The notes: a model not told the origin generated them from the sequence alone. DNA of 7,634 bases from an uncultured Bacilli bacterium (GCA_949280095.1 CASDHD010000056.1:1-7634), one strand, 5' to 3'; positions 1 to 5,484 are shown, counted from the first letter of the stretch. Program-made: numbers and translations.

Positions 1-2
1 TT

Positions 3-89
3 TCCAAATTGAAATTATTGTTTAAACGGGATTTCGATAAACTAATTAACAAAATAAATTGCACAATTTATAAAATAATTAAAATATGA
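3..89 (+). CDS. Possible 3' end of an ORF entering from upstream
   Basis: One of the three forward frames stays open from the window edge to a TGA at 87-89, giving 28 Lys/Ile-rich residues (it includes LFKRDFDKLINKI). The other two forward frames hit stops within 24 bases. In sequence this A+T-rich an open stretch of this length can easily occur by chance, and no family is recognisable. If real, it would be the only gene here that ends in TGA. It is kept only as a possible gene tail. Confidence 0.2.
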   Translation, partial: SKLKLLFKRDFDKLINKINCTIYKIIKI

Positions 90-95
90 TATACT
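67..95 (+). promoter_or_regulatory. Candidate extended -10 promoter
   Basis: TGATATACT at 87-95 is an extended -10 (TGn followed by TATACT). A weak -35-like TTTATA lies at 67-72 with 17-base spacing. Transcription would start near 102, just before the inverted repeat at 113-138, and would run through the SEC-C remnant into the small repeat-protein ORF. A+T-rich DNA produces many such matches, so this is a candidate only. Confidence 0.3.
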
Positions 96-112
96 TATAC
101 TAGTGAACGAAT

Positions 113-138
113 GTGGACAATGCGCTCAATTTGTCCAC
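113..138. repeat. Perfect 8-bp inverted repeat, 10-base loop
   Basis: GTGGACAA at 113-120 is the exact reverse complement of TTGTCCAC at 131-138, separated by TGCGCTCAAT. It is one of the few relatively GC-rich spots in this stretch. No T-run follows on either strand, so it does not look like an intrinsic terminator. It would lie near the 5' end of a transcript from the candidate promoter at 67-95, as a leader hairpin, or could be a protein-binding operator. Confidence 0.55.
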
Positions 139-206
139 GGTAGAGAAATATTTATAATAAAAATGATACTAATAATACGGATAATATAGGAATTACCTAG
201 TCCTAA

Positions 207-317
207 AAACTTAGAAATATCAATAATATTATAAATATTGTAAGTATAGATAATATGAGAGTACAAAATTCATGTGGCTCTGGTAAGAAAAAATACAAAC
301 AATGTTTTGGAAAGTAG
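207..317 (+). pseudogene. Degenerate SEC-C zinc-motif tail (gene remnant or micro-ORF)
   Basis: The frame ending at TAG 315-317 closes with VQNSCGSGKKKYKQCFGK. This matches the C-terminal SEC-C motif found at the end of SecA and many small proteins, whose usual form is CPCGSGKKYKxCC/H-G. The frame is open only from 207, after a TAA at 204-206. The first in-frame ATG is 255, which would give 20 residues. The motif itself is damaged: the first Cys of the C-x-C pair is replaced (NSC for CPC), one Lys is inserted, and the last ligand is Phe instead of Cys or His. It is therefore unlikely to bind zinc normally. Upstream in the same frame the codons are Asn-rich with three stops (141, 198, 204), consistent with decay. 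It is most simply a remnant of a SEC-C protein. A SecA tail is conceivable because secA precedes prfB in Bacillus, but nothing else SecA-like is visible. Confidence 0.45.
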
Positions 318-550
318 AAAGGAGTAGAATTAAAAAGAATAGTAATTTTAATAACAATAATATTATTGGTACAAAACTAATATTAAATTTACCCGAATTA
401 GAACCAATTGTCCTAGGAAACGATGTAGGGACCAAATTAATTTTGGGACTTCCTCCCCTTCCTCCTATATTAGATTTAGAAAATTCTGAAACAGAAAAGT
501 TATCTTTAGTAAGAAAAAAAGCACTACACGATTTAGAGGGAAAAAAATAA
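302..550 (+). CDS. Small hypothetical protein with two 20-residue repeats
   Basis: An 82-residue ORF of no recognised family. Residues 23-41 and 43-61 form two repeats of the pattern GTKLILxLPxLxPI, with 11 of 19 positions identical and a 20-residue period. The conserved residues are spelled with different codons in the two copies (GGT/GGG, ACA/ACC, CTA/TTA, ATA/ATT and so on), as expected if selection acts on the protein. An Asn-rich linker (residues 13-20) precedes the repeats and a charged tail (about 62-82) follows. There is no signal peptide or obvious membrane segment. The start is uncertain: ATG 302 lies inside the SEC-C remnant in another frame and has no clear ribosome site, while AGGAG at 320-324 has no in-frame ATG, GTG or TTG at good spacing. 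It may be the 3' part of a frameshifted SEC-C protein, since this frame is open from 287. TAA ends it at 550. Confidence 0.45.
   Translation: MFWKVERSRIKKNSNFNNNNIIGTKLILNLPELEPIVLGNDVGTKLILGLPPLPPILDLENSETEKLSLVRKKALHDLEGKK
368..484 (+). repeat. Tandem 60-base coding repeat (two diverged copies)
   Basis: Copy 1 (368-424) and copy 2 (428-484) encode the two repeats of the small protein above with a 60-base period. Of 11 identical residues only the Lys codon (AAA) is unchanged; the other ten use synonymous alternatives. The repeat is hard to see at nucleotide level and clear at protein level, so the duplication is old or was kept by selection on the protein. Confidence 0.55.
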
Positions 551-808
551 ATGAATAGTTATTATTTGTATTAATAACAGCTAAAATGTTGAAAAAGGGA
601 GCGTTTATTTAGGTGAATATTAACATTCTTTTTTATTTTGATGACTACCAATCGGAGTTCACATCAAAGCTCGTCTCCTTTTATAAAGGAAAATGACAAA
701 ATATCCTTATAATAAAAGAATAGCAAATGATATAAATTAAACATTTTAAAAATTGCAAAATAAATTGCAAATAAAGGTATATTTAACATAGTATGGAGAG
801 TGATTTTA
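551..808. other. Intergenic region with small AT-rich hairpins
   Basis: No supportable gene lies in these 258 bases. GTTATTA (558-564) pairs with TAATAAC (572-578) over a 7-base loop just after the small ORF, but no T-run follows it. TCCTTT (676-681) pairs with AAAGGA (685-690) over 3 bases. A T-rich stretch lies near 629-639. Two AAATTGCAAA repeats (750-771) sit before the next gene. A promoter for the ART-like gene is expected here. The best guess is TTGCAA 753-758 with TATATT 778-783, but the 19-base spacing is poor. Confidence 0.4.
750..771 (+). repeat. Short direct repeat AAATTGCAAA x2
   Basis: AAATTGCAAA occurs at 750-759 and again at 762-771, a 12-base period that is close to one helical turn. 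The repeat is 38 bases before the ATG of the ART-like gene. AAAATAAATTGCA (757-769) also occurs exactly at 51-63, ahead of the other candidate promoter. It could be a regulator-binding site; base composition alone could also produce it. Confidence 0.35.
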
Positions 809-811
809 ATG
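795..811 (+). promoter_or_regulatory. Ribosome site that fixes the start at ATG 809
   Basis: GGAG at 795-798 lies 10 bases before ATG 809. The upstream in-frame GTG at 800 falls immediately against this ribosome site, leaving no usable spacing, so the three extra residues it would add are not expected. Confidence 0.6.
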
Positions 812-1657
812 AATAATAAACAGAAATATATAGAATATGCCAATAAAACATTTAAAGAAACTGCGTTAAAATTAGTATTAAAAAACATTGAGTTATTTTA
901 TGATAATACGATTATTGAACATTCAAAAAAATATAAAATAGGTAAAGACGTTAAATTATCAAAAGGAACATTTATCCATGGAATACCTGGATTATTAGAC
1001 AATTTTGATTGGATAATAGAAAATGGTTTTTTAGCCATAGATTTTACTGGGAAAAGTGAGGTTAAAAATAAAATTAAAAATAGTATTGGCATGTGGAATA
1101 TCAAAAATGATATGTTATTAAGAGATTATATTCAGTCATATAGTGGATTTACAATTACATATTCTTTGGGAAGAGGACCAGGCTCAAAGCATGTTAGCGA
1201 ATTAGTCCCATACCATAAATTTGATGAAGTAACAGAAAAAATAAATAATGATGAGAATATATGGACTTATTGGGGCGAAAAAACAAAAGAAGTTACTTTT
1301 TTGCCTAGTCTAGTTTCTGACAAAAGACAAATAGCATTCATTTTAAATATGAAAAGTGATTATGCAAAAGAAATGGTTAAAGCAGATGTATGGAATTTAG
1401 ATTTTGATGAGGAAACTTTAACTCCATTTTTGGATTATAGATATGTGGAAAAATTTATCAATGAAGATAGATTAAATAGAGATGCATCTACTACTGATAG
1501 AGAGTCAGCTATCATGTTTGGGCTTCCTATAAAACTAATAGAAGGTGTATTTGTGGGAAGAAAAATAGAAAATGATATGTCTGCATTAAATTATATAAAA
1601 TCTAAATTACCAAACTGCTATATTTGTAATTTGGATGGAAAAGTTATAGTTGAATAA
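809..1657 (+). CDS. Conserved-looking protein of unknown function, possibly ADP-ribosyltransferase-like
   Basis: A 282-residue soluble protein with no signal peptide or membrane segment. I cannot assign it firmly. Two parts suggest the ADP-ribosyltransferase (ART) fold. Residues 51-77 contain an 'HG' strand followed by a helix ending in ENGF (GTFIHGIPG, then WIIENGFL), resembling the NAD-binding HG(T)...ILxxGL element of PARP- and KptA-like ARTs, with His57 in the key place. Near the C-terminus, RESAIMFGLPIKLIEGVFVG (231-250) resembles the late ART strand pair, where Glu232 or Glu245 could be the catalytic Glu. A glycine-rich GRGPGSK (121-127) lies between them, and the end (NCYICNLDGKVI) is compact and well formed. 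This is motif-level inference without a search; other folds are possible. It has its own ribosome site, and the HD-domain gene follows 54 bases downstream with no terminator between, so the two are probably co-transcribed. Confidence 0.75.
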   Translation: MNNKQKYIEYANKTFKETALKLVLKNIELFYDNTIIEHSKKYKIGKDVKLSKGTFIHGIPGLLDNFDWIIENGFLAIDFTGKSEVKNKIKNSIGMWNIKNDMLLRDYIQSYSGFTITYSLGRGPGSKHVSELVPYHKFDEVTEKINNDENIWTYWGEKTKEVTFLPSLVSDKRQIAFILNMKSDYAKEMVKADVWNLDFDEETLTPFLDYRYVEKFINEDRLNRDASTTDRESAIMFGLPIKLIEGVFVGRKIENDMSALNYIKSKLPNCYICNLDGKVIVE

Positions 1658-1711
1658 TAGAATTAGAGTTTAATAACACGACTTGATAAAATAAAGTTTA
1701 GGAGTGTAAAT

Positions 1712-2365
1712 ATGTACGAAAAGGTTTTAAATAATCCAAAATACTTAGAAGTAGTAAACAAAATAGAGAGTATGAAATTTATTACAAATGGTAAATGGGA
1801 TTGGGATCATGGGCTAGGTCATTATAAAAGAGTTGCTCAGTATGTAAAAAATATTTTAGAACAGTTAAACAAAGATGAAAGAACAATAGAACTGGGAATG
1901 ACTGCAGCACTATTGCATGATATTGGTTTAAGCGATAGTGGACCCAATAAAATTGATCATGCTTTAAAAAGTAGCGAGATGTTTAGAAAATACTTAGTGG
2001 AAACAGACATTACAAAAGAAGAAGAGCAAATACTCGAAGATGCCATCAAAGACCATTCAAATGGGAATAATATAAAATCTGATATTGGGATGGCTTTAGT
2101 TTTAGCAGATAAACTAGATGTAACATATCATCGAACAATAAATTCTAGCATTCAAGACGACTTAAACAAAGAGTATCAAAAAATTAAAAAAGTAGATATT
2201 GAAATTACGGATGAATTCTTAATAGTTAAATATAAAGTGGAGGAGGAAATAAATTTAGATTTATTGCTCGAATGGAATAAAATGATTTCAATTCCTAAAA
2301 AAATCGCTAAACAATTAGAAAAAAAATATATTTGTATGATAAATGACAAAATAATAAAGATATAA
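1712..2365 (+). CDS. HD-domain metal-dependent phosphohydrolase
   Basis: A 217-residue soluble protein of the HD superfamily, whose members use bound metal ions to hydrolyse phosphoester bonds in nucleotides or cyclic nucleotides. The motif set is visible in order: His33 and His37 in WDHGLGHYKRV, the His-Asp doublet in ALLHDIG (His69, Asp70), His83, His115 in IKDHSNG, and Asp133 in LADKLDVT. The HD core covers about residues 30-140, and the last 75 residues form a mixed alpha/beta tail of unclear role. It is too short to carry a sensor or GGDEF partner domain, and the substrate cannot be read from the sequence. ATG 1712 is supported by AGGAG at 1700-1704 with 7-base spacing. It follows the ART-like gene by 54 bases and probably shares its transcript. 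The partnership suggests a nucleotide-related job, but that is inference. Confidence 0.88.
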   Translation: MYEKVLNNPKYLEVVNKIESMKFITNGKWDWDHGLGHYKRVAQYVKNILEQLNKDERTIELGMTAALLHDIGLSDSGPNKIDHALKSSEMFRKYLVETDITKEEEQILEDAIKDHSNGNNIKSDIGMALVLADKLDVTYHRTINSSIQDDLNKEYQKIKKVDIEITDEFLIVKYKVEEEINLDLLLEWNKMISIPKKIAKQLEKKYICMINDKIIKI

Positions 2366-2380
2366 ACAGTATCTTTAAAG

Positions 2381-2407
2381 GCGTTTTTCCAAATATTGAC
2401 AAAACGC
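2381..2407. repeat. Inverted repeat over the -35 of the PH-protein promoter
   Basis: GCGTTTT (2381-2387) is the reverse complement of AAAACGC (2401-2407), with a 13-base loop and a possible extra G-T pair outside (2380/2408). The right arm begins at the last base of the TTGACA -35 box and the loop holds the rest of it. No T-run follows, so it is a weak terminator for the HD gene at best. A repressor site, or a hairpin at the end of the upstream transcript, fits its position. Confidence 0.45.
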
Positions 2408-2424
2408 TATCTGAAAAGTACAAT
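2396..2424 (+). promoter_or_regulatory. Near-consensus sigma-A promoter TTGACA-N17-TACAAT
   Basis: A perfect -35 (TTGACA 2396-2401) and a 5-of-6 -10 (TACAAT 2419-2424) are separated by the optimal 17 bases. Transcription should start near 2431, leaving a leader of about 19 bases before ATG 2450. The promoter overlaps the stretch that a longest-ORF rule would translate from TTG 2396, so it argues that the first 18 codons of that longer reading are not coding. Confidence 0.75.
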
Positions 2425-2449
2425 AACAACAGAAAGAGTAGTGAGTTAT

Positions 2450-3388
2450 ATGAAAAAAGAAAATGTCAAAACAGAAAAAGTAGAAAAAAAAGAAAAACTT
2501 AAAACCGAAGAAAAGAAACAAAAAGCATTAATAATATCTAGAGTATTATTTATATCTGCATTAGATAAAATCTATTTAGTACTATTAGGATTATGGTTTT
2601 TAGTAGGAACATTTACTATTTTTAATGGTTCAATAGGAAGTTTGAATTATGGATTTTGGGGAAGAATTGGTCGTGAAATTTTATTTTTAATTGTTCTGTT
2701 CATCGCATATTTAATTTTAAATTGGTTTTACAAATGTGCTGCTAAAACGATGCTTGCTCTAACTAAAAATGAAGTATACAAAGAACATTATATACCATTT
2801 AAAAGAAGCGAAACAAGCATTCCACTAAACAAAATCACAGGTGTATCTACCATCAATATTTTCTGGATTTTTAGAGTATTAGTGATTCATCAATATCATC
2901 AATTTCCAATAATTTTTATGACATGGAACAATCAAGAATTCAAAGATAAACTAAACGAATTACTTACAACTGATAAAGAACATGTAGAAAATGAATACGA
3001 AAAAAGAAATATTATTACAGAAGATATGTATAAATACTTAGGCTATATAGGGCTTGTATTTGTAGGAATTTTAGTTTTACTTGGAATTATAAGGATGTTT
3101 ACATTTACCTTTAATGGTGAAAGAAAGATTGCTGGAACTTATACAAATGAAGAAAATAAAATTATTCTAAACAAAAATGGAACATGTCAAATTGAAAACC
3201 TTGTTGATAAAGTAATAGACTGTAACTGGTCTTACGATAGTGATGATAAAGAAGTAAAAGTAAGCTATGAATACGAATATAGCTATTACTATAATCGCTA
3301 TACCTCTACAAGCAAAGGTAATATAACTTTAAAATACAATACCAGCGACAAATCGCTAGAATACAAAGATACAAAATTTACAAAATAA
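2450..3388 (+). CDS. Three-TM protein with bacterial PH-like domain and exported C-terminal domain
   Basis: 312 residues from ATG 2450. Layout: a Lys/Glu-rich, probably coiled cytoplasmic N-terminus (1-25); TM1 about 41-60 and TM2 about 77-96; a bacterial PH-like (bPH2/DUF304-type) domain about 97-175, recognisable by LALTKNEVY, then IPLNKITGV and a closing helix NQEFKDKLNELL; TM3 about 198-219; and a C-terminal domain (223-312) opening with GTYTNEENKIILNKNGTC, the pattern of small beta-rich extracytoplasmic domains. The C-terminal part has two Cys (246 and 258) that could form a disulfide, and is Tyr-rich. The inferred topology puts the PH domain inside and the C-terminus outside. The function is unknown. 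TTG 2396 (18 residues longer) is rejected because it is the -35 box. GTG 2441 is possible, and the ribosome site (GTGAG 2441-2445) is weak. It appears monocistronic: its own promoter before it, a terminator after it. Confidence 0.85.
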   Translation: MKKENVKTEKVEKKEKLKTEEKKQKALIISRVLFISALDKIYLVLLGLWFLVGTFTIFNGSIGSLNYGFWGRIGREILFLIVLFIAYLILNWFYKCAAKTMLALTKNEVYKEHYIPFKRSETSIPLNKITGVSTINIFWIFRVLVIHQYHQFPIIFMTWNNQEFKDKLNELLTTDKEHVENEYEKRNIITEDMYKYLGYIGLVFVGILVLLGIIRMFTFTFNGERKIAGTYTNEENKIILNKNGTCQIENLVDKVIDCNWSYDSDDKEVKVSYEYEYSYYYNRYTSTSKGNITLKYNTSDKSLEYKDTKFTK

Positions 3389-3400
3389 GAAGCAACAAAT

Positions 3401-3426
3401 AACTTGGAGAGCATTCCAAGTTTTTC
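3401..3426 (+). terminator. Intrinsic terminator after the PH-domain gene
   Basis: AACTTGGA (3401-3408) pairs perfectly with TCCAAGTT (3415-3422) around a 6-base loop (GAGCAT). The right arm runs into TTTTT (3421-3425). It lies 12 bases after the stop at 3388 and separates the accessory part of the window from prfB. Confidence 0.85.
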
Positions 3427-3464
3427 TATGTCAAAAAATGTAACAGAATGTTGATAACCTAGCA

Positions 3465-3493
3465 TGGAACTTACAACTATTTTTTGTTATAAT
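3465..3493 (+). promoter_or_regulatory. Candidate prfB promoter (extended -10)
   Basis: TGTTATAAT (3485-3493) is a full extended -10 with a consensus TATAAT. The -35 position 17 bases upstream (TGGAAC 3465-3470) is poor, which an extended -10 can compensate. Since a strong terminator lies just upstream, prfB needs a promoter here. The predicted start near 3500 would leave a leader of only about 11 bases, with the ribosome site GGTGA (3500-3504) at its very end. Confidence 0.55.
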
Positions 3494-3510
3494 AAAAATG
3501 GTGAAAAACA

Positions 3511-4597
3511 ATGGACAAAAAAGAATTAACAAATTTACTTAATACTTTATTAGAAAAAACAAATGACTTAGGGAGGTCACTTTGACTTAGAAACTAAGCA
3601 ACAAAGAATAGAAGAATTAGAATTGCAAACAAAACAAGAAAATTTTTGGCAAGACATTGAAACTGCAACTAGTATTAATCAAGAATACGTTTCCTTAAAA
3701 AAAGAAGTATCTAATTTTTTAAAAACACAACAAAACATTGTGGATAACTTAGAACTTATAAACATAGTTGATGATCATGAATTGATAAGTATCGCTACAG
3801 AAATCAAATCGTTAGAAGAAAAAATAGAAGAATTAGAAATCAGTTGTCTTTTAAATGGTGAATATGATAAATTAAATTGCTATTTAGAAATTCATCCTGG
3901 AGCAGGAGGAACTGAATCTTGTGATTGGGCCAGTATGCTATCTCGCATGTACATACGATTTTGTGAAAATAACAACTATAAATACGAAGTTATTGAAAGT
4001 CAAAAAGGCGAAGAAGCTGGTCTTAAAAGCTTTACTATGCATATAAAAGGAATCTATGCTTACGGGTACCTAAAAAATGAACGAGGAGTACATCGTTTAG
4101 TCCGAATATCTCCTTTTGACTCAAACGCCAGACGCCATACCTCATTCGCTTCTGTACTAGTCACTCCAGAATATGATAAGAAAGTAAACACTGAAATCAA
4201 AGAAAGTGATTTAAAAATTGATGTCTATCATTCAAGTGGTGCAGGAGGCCAATCTGTTAATACGTCAAACTCAGCAGTGCGTATTACTCATTTGCCTTCT
4301 AAAATCGTTGTAACATGCCAAAACGAAAGAAGCCAAATGCAAAATAAAGAACAAGCTATGAAAATGCTCCAAAATAAACTCTATGAAAAGGAAATGCAAG
4401 CATTGGAAGCAGAAAGAAATAACTTTAAAGGAACTATGGAAAATATCAATTTTGGGAGTCAAATTAGAAGTTATGTTTTAGAACCATATAAAATGATTAA
4501 AGATAATCGAAGTGGGTTTGAAACTAGTAATGTTACAAAAGTTTTAGATGGAGATATTCTCCCTATCATCGAATCTGTATTGAAAGTGAAAGAGTAA
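3511..4597 (+). CDS. prfB: Peptide chain release factor 2 (programmed +1 frameshift)
   Basis: RF2 recognises UGA and UAA in the ribosomal A site and triggers peptide release. Translation starts at ATG 3511 (GGTGA at 3500-3504, 6-base spacing) and reads 24 codons to TGA 3583-3585. A +1 shift at CTT then continues in the frame that stops at TAA 4597, giving 361 residues, normal for the family. The stop-recognition tripeptide Ser-Pro-Phe (about 200-202, in RISPFDSNARRH) identifies RF2 rather than RF1. The catalytic Gly-Gly-Gln (about 245-247, in SSGAGGQSVNTSNSAVR) is intact, and HPGAGGTES with the RGVHRLVR segment is typical of domain 2. The N-terminal half is a helical domain, including IKSLEEKIEELE. 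Starting at TTG 3623, the first start in the downstream frame, would delete the first 37 residues and is wrong. The family autoregulates: low RF2 slows termination at the internal UGA and favours the shift. yitT follows after one base. Confidence 0.97.
3571..3586 (+). promoter_or_regulatory. prfB programmed +1 frameshift site
   Basis: The site reads GGGAGG TCA CTT TGA C. The Shine-Dalgarno-like GGGAGG (3571-3576) is followed by three bases, then the slippery CTT (3580-3582) and the in-frame stop TGA (3583-3585). Slipping by one base reads GAC (Asp) at 3584-3586. The internal ribosome-site, 3-base spacer, CUU UGA C arrangement matches the classical bacterial prfB element, whose E. coli form is AGGGGG UAU CUU UGA C. 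Confidence 0.96.
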
Positions 4598-4598
4598 A

Positions 4599-5441
4599 AT
4601 GAAAAAAATAAAGAACTATTTCATTCTCCTTTTAGGACTTAGTATTGCTTCTTTCTCTTTTAATCTTTTTCTATCACCATATAATTTAGTAGCAGGTGGT
4701 GTAAGTGGGCTAGCCTTGGTTATTTATAGAGTCTTTCATATAAAAGAAAGTGTTTTTATAATGGTTACCAATCTTATTTTACTAGGTATAAGCCTTCTTT
4801 TCATGGGTAAAGAAAAAACAAAAAATACAATACTTGGATCTCTCATATTCCCAATTTTAATCAATTTAACAAGCTACATAACGAACTATATAGACTTTTC
4901 TAACTTAGAACTTATCGTCATAGCTTTCTTAGGTGGAATTTTGAGTGGATTTGGCTATGGACTTGTTTTCAAAAGTGGTTTTACTTCAGGTGGTACAGAT
5001 ATTTTAAACCAAATGATGGAAAAATATCTGCATATTCCTATGTCAAAATCCATTATTTTTATAGATGGACTCATCACCCTTTGTGGAGGTATAGTTTTTG
5101 GACTTCCAACTATGGTTTATTCTTTCATTAGTTTAATTTTAATCAGTACTTTCAGCCATAAGACCATCATTGGAGAAGGAAAAAGTAAAACCCTTTATAT
5201 TACATCATCAAAATACAAAGAAATTAAATACTATTTACATGAAGAATTAAAAGTTGATAGTACCGATTTTGATATTGTTGGAGGTTACTCAAACAGTTCT
5301 CAAAAAATGATTATGACTGTTATCAACACCAAAGATTACCATCGTATTCACTATGCAATTAAAACGATAGATAAAGAGGCTTTTATCACTTCAACTGATG
5401 CATATCAACTAGTAAACGAAAACATAACCATTCGTAGATAA
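4599..5441 (+). CDS. YitT family membrane protein (DUF161 + DUF2179)
   Basis: 280 residues. The membrane part (about 1-190) has five to six hydrophobic segments with the family's conserved glycine-rich stretches: FLSPYNLVAGGVSGLAL near residues 24-40, and GFGYGLVFKSGFTSGGTDIL near 117-136. The soluble C-terminal domain (about 196-275) matches DUF2179, with GGYS near 228-231 and the family-like IDKEAFITSTDAYQLV near the end. The family is widespread in Bacillota, often in several copies per genome. Its transport or regulatory role is not established, so no function beyond membrane protein is claimed. The ATG lies one base after the prfB stop and its ribosome site (GAAAGAG) is weak, so translation is probably coupled to prfB. 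The DUF2179 domain is predicted to be cytoplasmic. Confidence 0.93.
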   Translation: MKKIKNYFILLLGLSIASFSFNLFLSPYNLVAGGVSGLALVIYRVFHIKESVFIMVTNLILLGISLLFMGKEKTKNTILGSLIFPILINLTSYITNYIDFSNLELIVIAFLGGILSGFGYGLVFKSGFTSGGTDILNQMMEKYLHIPMSKSIIFIDGLITLCGGIVFGLPTMVYSFISLILISTFSHKTIIGEGKSKTLYITSSKYKEIKYYLHEELKVDSTDFDIVGGYSNSSQKMIMTVINTKDYHRIHYAIKTIDKEAFITSTDAYQLVNENITIRR

Positions 5442-5443
5442 AG

Positions 5444-5472
5444 TTGCTTTTTTTCTAAGAAAGAATTAAAAT
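5444..5472 (+). promoter_or_regulatory. Candidate tilS promoter
   Basis: TTGCTT (5444-5449) and TAAAAT (5467-5472) are 17 bases apart in the only gap between yitT and tilS. The -35 matches just 3 of 6 bases. No terminator is visible between the two genes, so tilS may also be reached by read-through from prfB-yitT. Confidence 0.4.
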
Positions 5473-5484
5473 AAAAAAACAAAT

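Noticed and set aside
103..189. GTG-started frame reading NECGQCAQFVHGRE, with a CxxC pair
   Set aside because: The CxxC comes from the inverted repeat at 113-138. The frame is short (stop at 187-189), has no ribosome site, and decays into Ile-rich random-looking sequence.
229..435. Reverse-strand ORF, and similar ones at 664-888, 898-1104, 4271-4462 and 5484-5744
   Set aside because: They are opposite to better-supported forward genes or intergenic DNA, have no recognisable motifs, and are hydrophobic in the way antisense readings of A+T-rich DNA usually are.
558..578. AT-rich hairpin GTTATTA/TAATAAC after the small ORF as a terminator
   Set aside because: The stem holds only one G-C pair and no T-run follows.
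676..690. Palindrome TCCTTT-TAT-AAAGGA as a terminator or operator
   Set aside because: It has a 6-bp A+T-rich stem with a 3-base loop, no T-run and no second copy. It is likely chance.
3498..3540. ATG 3498 as an alternative start upstream of prfB
   Set aside because: It is in a different frame, hits a stop after a few codons, and overlaps the ribosome site of the real start.
3623..4597. prfB starting at TTG 3623 as a standalone gene
   Set aside because: The frame is open upstream to the frameshift site and the N-terminal helix would be lost. The ATG 3511 plus +1 shift reading is complete and matches the family.
5447..5465. T-run next to a small palindrome between yitT and tilS as a terminator
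   Set aside because: TTTCT-A-AGAAA has a one-base loop, and the T-run precedes the hairpin instead of following it.
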